DNA of 49,407 bases. It comes from Micrococcales bacterium (GTDB taxonomy: Bacteria; Actinomycetota; Actinomycetes; Actinomycetales; WQXJ01). The notes beneath the pieces are model-generated. The model had not been told where the DNA came from. It ran no database searches and saw only the letters and a program-made list of their open reading frames with translations. Both the position numbers and the translations under genes were made by a program. The stretch lies in assembly GCA_009784895.1 (NCBI GenBank), contig WQXJ01000013.1, positions 1-49,407 of the forward strand. The letters run 5' to 3'. This document shows positions 43,005 to 49,407 of the stretch, in pieces (within the stretch, counting starts at the first letter, position 1; each line of letters starts with the position of its first letter).

Positions 43005-43098
43005 CCACGCCGTCCAACTCGATTCTTACTTTGACTGGGAGATATGTCCCGGTTATGCGTAGTGATTCACGCGACGTGAGTACGTTGCAATACCTCGG

Positions 43099-45651
43099 CT
43101 AACCAAGATCAAGATGCTCGGCGACATAGTCGGCGGGCAGGATCGCCGACGCACCTCGGGTGTACCCGGCGCGACGAACCGTCACCGCACCGTCATGGTG
43201 GGTCTTGAGGATGGTCCACCGGTCACCATTGCGGACCCACCCTGTTCTGCCTGCGATCAGGTGACGATTGTTCTGCCGGGTGATGACGGTGTCTCCAGTC
43301 GACACACGGCTCCCGTCGTTCACCTCAAGTTCCCGCTGCGGATCGACCTGCCCCGCCAGAATCCGGTCATGGCGTGCTTGCCGGTTCAACTCCTGGACCG
43401 TGGTCAAGGCGTCGGCAACGAGGAGCGAAGCCACCCCTTGAGTGGTGTCGTCTCGCCATGCTTCATACGCCAGTTGGGTGACTTGGTCGAGATCCCCATC
43501 AATCAACCTGCCGTGGGTTTCATACTGGTCGAGTGCCGCAGGGTCGGCGTGACGTAGGGCGAGGGACGCGGTTTTCTCCCATTCGTTCGTGAACCGGTGA
43601 ATGTCGGTCAACTCCGGGGCGTCCCTGCGGTTGGCGACAAGCATGGTGAACGCACCACCAGCATCAACAGCTTGGAGTTGCGCCCAATCACCCACGAGCA
43701 CCACTTTCGCGCCCGCCTGGTTGGCGAGGCTGGTGATTCGGTCCAGGGTGAAGGTTCCCGCGAGCGAGGCTTCGTCGATGATCACCAGTTGCCCTGGTTG
43801 GTAGTCCACGCCTGTGTGGTCGTGGAGGGCTAGCCAGCGAGCGGTGTTCTCGGTGGGGATGCCGAGGTCCTCACCCAACACGGCGGCAGCGGTCGCTGAG
43901 GGTGCCAATCCGATCACCGATCCTGGCCCGTGCTCGGTTTCCCACGCGGTTCGCAACGATGTCAGCGCGGTGGTTTTCCCGGCACCTGCCGGGCCGACAA
44001 GCACGTCAAGCATCCGCCCCGAGGTGGTGATCCACGTCAGCGCATCGACCTGGTCAGGGCCGAGCATTCTGCCGTGCGAGTCTGGTTGCGCCGCGACTCG
44101 ATGGATCGTGGCGTAAGGGACGACTGGGCCGGTTAAGACTTCCGTCAGTTCAGCGAGTCTGGTTTCGGCGTCGAAAAGGTCCTGGGAGGAGTACACGGTC
44201 ATGTGTTTGGGGCGGAATCGTGAGGACCCATCAGGTCGGCGGAACTGATCCGGGGCCGACATCTCGGCTGGTGTCAGCCGCAGCGACTGATGTTCGGCGG
44301 CGTCACAGATCAACTCGGTCAGGGCCACCCGGTCGCCAGTAGATGCGAAGCGCCAACCCATGGTTTGCCGAGATGCCTCGGCGTGAAGATTCCAACGCCG
44401 CCAGGTCGACCGGCGTTCACCCACCGTGGCCAACACGGACAGCGCGAGGGCATCAATCATGTCAACAGGAATGTCATCGGCGCGAACCACGACAGACTCG
44501 GACTGCGCGATGACCCGCCGCGCCCAGCTGGTGGCATCCTCATCAAGCTGACTGGAGGCGCGCTGCCGCCACTCGGCAGTCAGATCCGCCAGCGAGCGGA
44601 TCTGTTTGTCTGGTCTGGTCGCCAGTGTTGCCTGTTGACGCAACTGGAGGATCATCCGCCTCGAGGGGCGTCTGCCATGCTCGGCCACATAGGCGGCGAT
44701 CCGCCGGTCGGTTTCCTGGTCGATGTCGCCTGCCCTGGTGGAGAACATGCCGATCAAATCGTCACCTACCCCGGTGATCTCCCACGCCGGATTGCGGTCC
44801 CTGCCGCGTTCCCGCGCATCCCAATCGACACCTAGGACGCGGGTCATCCGGTCTGCCAGGACCGCGTTGTACAAAGCGGACAATGTGACCACTGCTGAGT
44901 GCATCGGACGCGAGTCGACGCTTCGCCATTTCCCATCATGGGCAGCGCACACCTTGTTCGCCACGACAACGTGCGTATGCAACTGGGGGTCGCCAGCTCG
45001 CGAGTCGTAATGGTCGAACCCGGTCGCCACGATCCCTGTCACATCGGCTTGGACAATTGACCCGTCACGAGCCTCCACTCCCGTGCGAGTCGCGACGACC
45101 TCCCGCTCCATGAAACCCACCACATCAGCGACCGCGTCATGATGCGCCTGTGCGATCAGCGCCTGAGTCCCAGCGTCAGCGACACCCCACAACACGCTCA
45201 CCGACTTCGGGACACTAAAGGTGTAGTCGAACCCGGCGACGGCTCGACGCGTACCCCGCCGGGTCTCATCCTGCTCAATCTCCACCAGGGCCTGAGCACG
45301 CTCAGCGCCCGACAAGGCGGGGTCGAGTGCTCGAGCCCGCTGATCAACACGCTCGCTCACCGAGGCATACTGCGGATAGGCACGCCCGAGCGGTTCACCT
45401 GTCACCGGGTGACGCCCCTGACCGATCAGCAACTCCAACTGAGCCTCAGTGACAATCTCACCTTCACTGAGCATCTGGTCACCCAGCGAGGTGACACCTG
45501 ATCCCATCCACCGTCCAGGTGGACAACCAGCCTCGTCGTAGTAACGCGTCAACGGAGTCGACAGTGACCGGTCGCCATCGCCCGCCGCCACCGATGTGAG
45601 CAGATACTTGTACCCATCCCCGGCGCTCATCAACCGCATCGACACCGTCAC
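43099..45651 (-). CDS. MobF-family conjugative relaxase, C-terminally truncated
   Basis: This TraA/TrwC-type relaxase nicks DNA at oriT and unwinds it for transfer. The 850-residue product has the N-terminal relaxase domain with catalytic Tyr37-Tyr38 (TRYYDEAGC) and the metal histidines in HYDSRAGDPQLHTHVVV (His214, 225, 227). A helicase domain has Walker A VGPAGAGKTT (552-561), Walker B IIDEAS (624-629) and GDWAQLQAVDAGGAF. It stops at residue 850 in ...AEHLDLG, just where such proteins continue with GYA...AQG-type helicase motifs, so the last motifs are missing. GTG 45651 has GGAG upstream. Conjugation function is probably lost or impaired. Confidence 0.92.
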   Translation of the reverse strand: MTVSMRLMSAGDGYKYLLTSVAAGDGDRSLSTPLTRYYDEAGCPPGRWMGSGVTSLGDQMLSEGEIVTEAQLELLIGQGRHPVTGEPLGRAYPQYASVSERVDQRARALDPALSGAERAQALVEIEQDETRRGTRRAVAGFDYTFSVPKSVSVLWGVADAGTQALIAQAHHDAVADVVGFMEREVVATRTGVEARDGSIVQADVTGIVATGFDHYDSRAGDPQLHTHVVVANKVCAAHDGKWRSVDSRPMHSAVVTLSALYNAVLADRMTRVLGVDWDARERGRDRNPAWEITGVGDDLIGMFSTRAGDIDQETDRRIAAYVAEHGRRPSRRMILQLRQQATLATRPDKQIRSLADLTAEWRQRASSQLDEDATSWARRVIAQSESVVVRADDIPVDMIDALALSVLATVGERRSTWRRWNLHAEASRQTMGWRFASTGDRVALTELICDAAEHQSLRLTPAEMSAPDQFRRPDGSSRFRPKHMTVYSSQDLFDAETRLAELTEVLTGPVVPYATIHRVAAQPDSHGRMLGPDQVDALTWITTSGRMLDVLVGPAGAGKTTALTSLRTAWETEHGPGSVIGLAPSATAAAVLGEDLGIPTENTARWLALHDHTGVDYQPGQLVIIDEASLAGTFTLDRITSLANQAGAKVVLVGDWAQLQAVDAGGAFTMLVANRRDAPELTDIHRFTNEWEKTASLALRHADPAALDQYETHGRLIDGDLDQVTQLAYEAWRDDTTQGVASLLVADALTTVQELNRQARHDRILAGQVDPQRELEVNDGSRVSTGDTVITRQNNRHLIAGRTGWVRNGDRWTILKTHHDGAVTVRRAGYTRGASAILPADYVAEHLDLG

Positions 45652-45984
45652 AAACGCTCCCTTCCACCACGAAGGTGAGCACGGACCCCCCGACTGCCAA
45701 CGGTGTGAGGAGAATATTCAGCCTGACAAGGTAAGGCGACTGGTGCGGCAAGGATCGACGGTGACCTTCAGCAGGGGTGATCACTGCTCGAAAGGGCTGG
45801 AGCGACAGTGCGGGCTGGGTGATTATGTGGTCGGATGAGTGGAGTCAAGGTCGTTCATGGCCGGTCCCCTCTCGTCGGAGTCCTCGCTAATGTTGCGGGA
45901 TGGTCAGGCGTCGAAAAGACCCACCCGTACGGGGCCAGAGGACTAGACGATGAGTTCTACGGTGAGCGTCATTTGTTTGGTCTC
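45652..45984. other. Intergenic region upstream of the relaxase gene
   Basis: About 330 bp between the relaxase start and the end of the PIN-like gene. No gene is supported. It contains the palindrome GAATATTC (45712-45719) on the relaxase promoter side and a GTCAC/GTGAC hairpin near the PIN-like stop. An oriT would be expected next to a relaxase gene, but I could not identify one. Confidence 0.45.
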
Positions 45985-47106
45985 TCAGGCACAGTCACCT
46001 CTCGTGACACCGTCACTTCTGAAGGTCGGGTGAGCCAACCATGCAGTGAGTTCAGCCGGTGTACCAGCTAGGTGAGTTCCGAAGCTATGAATGTCCTGCC
46101 TGCTCTGGAGCGCGTGCCGCAATGCGTTGTCGGTCATCACAGCGTCACAATATGCAAACGCGGTCGACAGTGCGTCGATGTCGAAGACGTCGTTCACTTT
46201 CCATGATCGCCGTGGGTCTTTGTGATAGGCGGTCTTGACGCTGATGGCCACCTGGACGTGCGGCATGGCCGTGATTAGGGCTATCCACCGATCTGGCGTC
46301 ATGTCGACCCATGACAGCCCGTCGCTCACTCTCTCAAGCAGATGACGGTTTATCAGGTCGACCCACTCGCCAATGACTTCCCTGCCTGTGACGAAGTCTC
46401 TGAGGCGACCGGCGCGAAGCTCAGGGTTCTTGTCCAGGATGGAGACCGACTCCACTTCCCATGCCAGGCGGCTGTCCATGCCCACGTCAACGCTTTCGGG
46501 CCTGTAGCCGTAGTTCGCTCTCAAATCCGCATCCTGGGCATCGGTCGGACCGCGCAGCATGATCTGTTCGAACTGCATTCGTCCGTCGAGAAACAAGCTG
46601 TCGAGTTCCGCCGATCCGACCAACTTGCGAACAGCATCGGTCACATTTTCACAGCCTGAGTCTTGCACTTTGAAGGCGATTTTGATCCCGTAGGCTTGAC
46701 CTGAGCCGAAGCCGACCAAGGGGATCTGCCAGGAGGGTGGCGGCTCCCCAGCGATTGCCGCCACGCCGCTCGCAATCTCCAGTTGAGCCAGAGGCTTCGG
46801 GCCGAGAATGTACTGAAGTCCGCTCAGTCGCTCCATGAGGGCTGCGACTCTCGCCCGTTGTGGATTCTTGCTCTTGTTGATTTCCCAGAGGTGCTGCAGC
46901 GAAAGCGGAACCACGACTTGGTGGTTATCGACTGCTCTTTCCAGGGCCGTCAGGAGGTGCGCATTCTCGGTGGGGACGTTCGGGTTTCCTGCCCGCGAGC
47001 GTGCCATGTAGATGAAGTGGTTGATATCCAGGTATACCGATGGCACACCAGGCCACTGCATCTGGGGCCACACCAGTTCGGCAGCGATATCAGCGCGGTT
47101 CGACAT
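45985..47106 (-). CDS. Uncharacterised PIN-like nuclease-fold protein
   Basis: I do not recognise the family. The 373-residue product has the acidic residues of a PIN-type nuclease but spread over a long chain: Asp27 in YLDINHFIYMARS, Glu75 in LQHLWEINK, Asp306/309/311 in NDVFDIDALS, and Asp321/Asp326 in YCDAVMTDNAL. The long middle part (about residues 90-290) has no recognised motif. ATG 47106 follows GGAG at eight bases; GTG 47136 is upstream in frame. It lies between the Shedu gene and the relaxase on the same strand, which suggests a defence or element-stability role. A toxin-like RNase is possible but no antitoxin gene is adjacent. Confidence 0.6.
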   Translation of the reverse strand: MSNRADIAAELVWPQMQWPGVPSVYLDINHFIYMARSRAGNPNVPTENAHLLTALERAVDNHQVVVPLSLQHLWEINKSKNPQRARVAALMERLSGLQYILGPKPLAQLEIASGVAAIAGEPPPSWQIPLVGFGSGQAYGIKIAFKVQDSGCENVTDAVRKLVGSAELDSLFLDGRMQFEQIMLRGPTDAQDADLRANYGYRPESVDVGMDSRLAWEVESVSILDKNPELRAGRLRDFVTGREVIGEWVDLINRHLLERVSDGLSWVDMTPDRWIALITAMPHVQVAISVKTAYHKDPRRSWKVNDVFDIDALSTAFAYCDAVMTDNALRHALQSRQDIHSFGTHLAGTPAELTAWLAHPTFRSDGVTRGDCA

Positions 47107-47169
47107 CGGTCGTTCTCCGTCCAGTTGCGCTCTCACTAGGGGGACGGCACTTCTGTGTCCAAGTCCTTG

Positions 47170-48441
47170 TCACTTCGCTCCACCGGCCTCCTCTGTCTCA
47201 TCCGCTTCAGGATCGTTACTGCTCTGCGTCAGCCACTCGGCTCTGGCAAGCAGCTCATCAAAGGTGATGATCTCCGGAGCATGCGTGTTTCGCCTGAGTA
47301 ACTGGAATGACCGAACTTTGTCCGGATTGTCACCTCCCGCATGCCCGCGCAGTTCTGCCAGACTCCCGATGACGAGGAACGACCTTGGTTGGACGAGGTA
47401 CGTGACGTCATTAGGGATCTCACCACCGTCCGAGTCACGCGCGTAAATACGGTCGCCAATCTGCTGTGTCGCCAAATGCACGGTGCCCTGACACTGGGCG
47501 ATTCCGCCAGCGAGTTCCTCTGATGCAGACCAGCAACCAGGCCTGTACTCCCTACCAAGCAGAGGCGCCCGGTGGTGTTTGAACTCGGCAAACACCATGG
47601 AGCTGACGATGCCAGCGGTGCGAAGTAAGGCATCCGCACGCTTGCCAACTCCAGAAATAGATCGGCCCGTGACAACCTGTTCAAGTTTCTCATCGCTCCA
47701 AGAGGTAAGGAGCTGTCCCGTCAGCCCAACACCGAGAATCCAGGAGTTCTCCTCGAAGAACGTCTGCCACACGGCTTCACTGCCTGCCACTCCCAGGCGC
47801 TGCTTCTCAGCGTCAAAGAAACCTTGATCCTCAAGCAACCGGCGAAAATGGTCTACTGCAACACGCCGGTTGGCCGTCGCCACCACGTCCTTTGCATTGA
47901 CATTGCCCTCGATGACCTGTCTGATGGCGTCCGGGTCAGCATCGTACGCGGAGATCAGCGCCGTCGGGTCCGAGAACACTTGTCTGACCAGGGCATCGTC
48001 GATGCGGGTTGTGTACTCGTCGCCCTGGATCGGCACGTAGTCCAGGTTACGTAGTGTCTCAACCAACGACTCAGCCTCCCGGCCCGACAGAGCCAGCACA
48101 GTGACGCACTCGAGGCCGTCTTTCGACTGCTTCAGCTTCTGAATCCATAGGTCCTTAACATGCTTCGCATCACGCGCCACCAGGAGTTTGATCTGCACAC
48201 GACCGCCTGGCGACCTACGGATGTCCCACGCATGGCCATCTACTTCGACGTGAATGTCACCGTCAATGAGTTCTTCATACACCTTGTAGACGAACCGTGC
48301 TGGTTGCCCGTCATCGGCAGATCCCGGCCTCTTCAGCCTAAAAGTCCTAGACAGGTACGTCCTATCTAGCTGGCGGCCAACCATGTATGTCGTTTCATCC
48401 GGCTCGGCCAGGTCCCAGAAATCCCGATCATCTATGGTCAT
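47170..48441 (-). CDS. sduA: Shedu-type (DUF4263) anti-phage nuclease
   Basis: Shedu systems are single-gene phage defences built on a DUF4263 nuclease domain. The 423-residue product has an N-terminal region of about 200 residues, then the nuclease core: FFEENSWILGVGL (228-240), Asp270 in GVGKRADALL, Glu286 and Lys288 in FAEFKHH, and Gln316/Gln318 in GGIAQCQG. These form the PD-(D/E)xK-type active site. ATG 48441 follows AGGAGG. It lies next to a type ISP restriction-modification gene and the PIN-like gene on the same strand, a typical defence island. Family assignment is by motif pattern. Confidence 0.85.
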   Translation of the reverse strand: MTIDDRDFWDLAEPDETTYMVGRQLDRTYLSRTFRLKRPGSADDGQPARFVYKVYEELIDGDIHVEVDGHAWDIRRSPGGRVQIKLLVARDAKHVKDLWIQKLKQSKDGLECVTVLALSGREAESLVETLRNLDYVPIQGDEYTTRIDDALVRQVFSDPTALISAYDADPDAIRQVIEGNVNAKDVVATANRRVAVDHFRRLLEDQGFFDAEKQRLGVAGSEAVWQTFFEENSWILGVGLTGQLLTSWSDEKLEQVVTGRSISGVGKRADALLRTAGIVSSMVFAEFKHHRAPLLGREYRPGCWSASEELAGGIAQCQGTVHLATQQIGDRIYARDSDGGEIPNDVTYLVQPRSFLVIGSLAELRGHAGGDNPDKVRSFQLLRRNTHAPEIITFDELLARAEWLTQSSNDPEADETEEAGGAK

Positions 48442-48549
48442 GGTGCCTCCTGTCTACCTGGTTCGACCTGCTTGGCACGTACACGGTGAAACCACCGCTT
48501 CTGGTTAACTAGGCAACGCACCTTTGTTGGGCCGGTGAGCCACTCCACG

Positions 48550-49407
48550 TCAACTCTCCCCATCAGCAGTGATCGCTCCAGCCTCGCTGAAAGTCAGGCG
48601 CGGCAACGAGTCGACGATCTCGACGGTGCGCATGCTGACGGTGACGATGCGGGTGAGTAGGTCGAGTATGTAGCGGGGTTGACCATGCTCGCTGGACCAA
48701 TCATTAGGGTCGTTCACGATGCCGGAGGCCTTGTCGGTCTTGACTTGGTAGCGCTCGATGATCCAATCGATGGCGCTGCGCGCACCGAGCATGTACTCCT
48801 GCGCCTCGGGCGGGATACCGTTGATCGTGATGTGTGGGTTGTAGATGACGGTGGTCTTGTCAGGCACCAGCTTGCCGTCTACTCGCCTTTTGCCGTAGGC
48901 CATCTTCTGCACCTGGAACCAGGCGTGCTCATCCCCCTGGGGGTCGTTTCCGGTGATGGTTAGGCCGGGCAACGGCTCCATCTGCTCGTATCCAACGTGG
49001 AGGTCGAACAGCTCGCGGCCTGCCTCGACGAATGCTTCGAAGATCTCGCGGGTGTTGACCTTGGGGATTCGCGGAAGCATCTTTTTTAGGTCTGCCGCGA
49101 AAGTCTCTCGGTAGTCCTGGCTGTGTAACAGGGCGTAGGCGTAGTAGAAGATGTCGTCCTTGGTGGTTTGACTACCATAGGTCAGTTGGTAGTCGACAAG
49201 CGCTGCATCCGTTACATTGTCGATTCGCCGGTGCCCATCGACGATGACGACTTCAGGCTCGTCAAACGAGAACGCCCCTTGAGGGGTTGTCGGGTCGTCA
49301 AGCGGCTCGTAGCGCCAGCGCGGGAAGAACTGGCCGGGGTTGCCCGCCCCTCCAACGACCAAATTCGGTATCCGGTCGGTTGCAAGGACGCTAAACGGTG
49401 CCGCAGA
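48550..49407 (-). CDS. Type ISP restriction-modification protein, C-terminal part
   Basis: The reading frame stays open to the right edge of the window, so the N-terminal helicase/nuclease and methyltransferase domains lie outside. The visible 285 residues match the C-terminal specificity region of LlaBIII-type enzymes: PFSVLATDRIPNL, FFPRWRYEPLD, DIFYYAYALLHSQDYRETFA, ADLKKMLPRIP, and SAIDWIIERYQVKTDKASGI with VNDPNDWS after it. Type ISP enzymes combine restriction and methylation in one polypeptide. TTG 49362 is internal and not the start. The Shedu gene follows 108 bp downstream. Confidence 0.88.
   Translation of the reverse strand, partial: SAAPFSVLATDRIPNLVVGGAGNPGQFFPRWRYEPLDDPTTPQGAFSFDEPEVVIVDGHRRIDNVTDAALVDYQLTYGSQTTKDDIFYYAYALLHSQDYRETFAADLKKMLPRIPKVNTREIFEAFVEAGRELFDLHVGYEQMEPLPGLTITGNDPQGDEHAWFQVQKMAYGKRRVDGKLVPDKTTVIYNPHITINGIPPEAQEYMLGARSAIDWIIERYQVKTDKASGIVNDPNDWSSEHGQPRYILDLLTRIVTVSMRTVEIVDSLPRLTFSEAGAITADGES

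Larger units (their letters stand above)
41175..43051. repeat. 17-bp direct repeats flanking the AbiE genes
   Basis: CTGGGAGATACTTCCCG (41175-41191) and CTGGGAGATATGTCCCG (43035-43051) lie on either side of the AbiE pair and match at 15 of 17 bases. Each is itself a loose palindrome (GGGA, six bases, TCCC). Further similarity follows each copy (TAGTGA and TTGCAA motifs), as though the promoter region upstream of abiEi had been duplicated downstream of abiEii. Confidence 0.6.

Overview
The window is high-GC chromosomal DNA from an actinobacterium (Actinomycetota). This rests on the gene families and synteny: SenX3/RegX3-type phosphate regulators, a UPF0182 / PDZ-Lon protease / DUF2342 trio, an Rv3235-family protein, a MobF relaxase of actinobacterial type, and many GTG or TTG starts. 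rpsD is missing from its usual place between rpsK and rpoA, which fits Micrococcales/Bifidobacteriales-like lineages better than mycobacteria or Streptomyces. I cannot name the species.

Layout. (1) 1-3129: end of the spc operon (rplO partial, secY, adk, map). (2) 3130-12459: an accessory block between map and infA. It holds a 98-bp direct repeat, an AEC-family permease, an Rv3235-family gene, and a LacI-controlled beta-mannoside operon (AGE-family epimerase, GH130 phosphorylase, ABC importer, LacI regulator) with a perfect TGAACCGGTTCA operator at both transcription-unit heads. (3) 12639-16067: the alpha operon (infA, rpmJ, rpsM, rpsK, rpoA, rplQ), with an acidic repeat tail on L17 and a strong terminator. 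(4) 16131-17400: non-coding DNA rich in 31-bp-period tandem repeats. (5) 17399-23424: pstSCAB-senX3-regX3 behind a PHO box. (6) 23758-32429: a catabolic cluster with an asparaginase-type amidohydrolase, an HpPgdA/cyclic-imidase-like hydrolase, a ribose-type ABC importer, a GntR regulator and a D-malate/tartrate dehydrogenase-like enzyme. (7) 32443-39993: a polyphosphate-glucokinase-like ROK kinase, truA (normally next to rplQ), and the DUF2342, PDZ-Lon and UPF0182 trio. (8) 40046-49407: a mobile/defence region with a VapBC-type pair under a 33-bp palindrome, tRNA-fMet, an AbiE pair, a MobF relaxase lacking its C-terminus, a PIN-like protein, a Shedu (DUF4263) protein and the 3' part of a type ISP restriction-modification gene.

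How the genes work together. The ribosomal super-operon has been opened twice, between map and infA and between rplQ and truA, to take in nutrient modules. The first module would import a mannose disaccharide, epimerise its reducing end and phosphorolyse it to mannose-1-phosphate and glucose. The second is phosphate uptake with its own regulators. The third reads as imide to half-amide to hydroxy-dicarboxylate to oxidative decarboxylation; this is my inference and the least described part of the window. The right end is a defence island carried on or next to the remains of a conjugative element beside the initiator tRNA.
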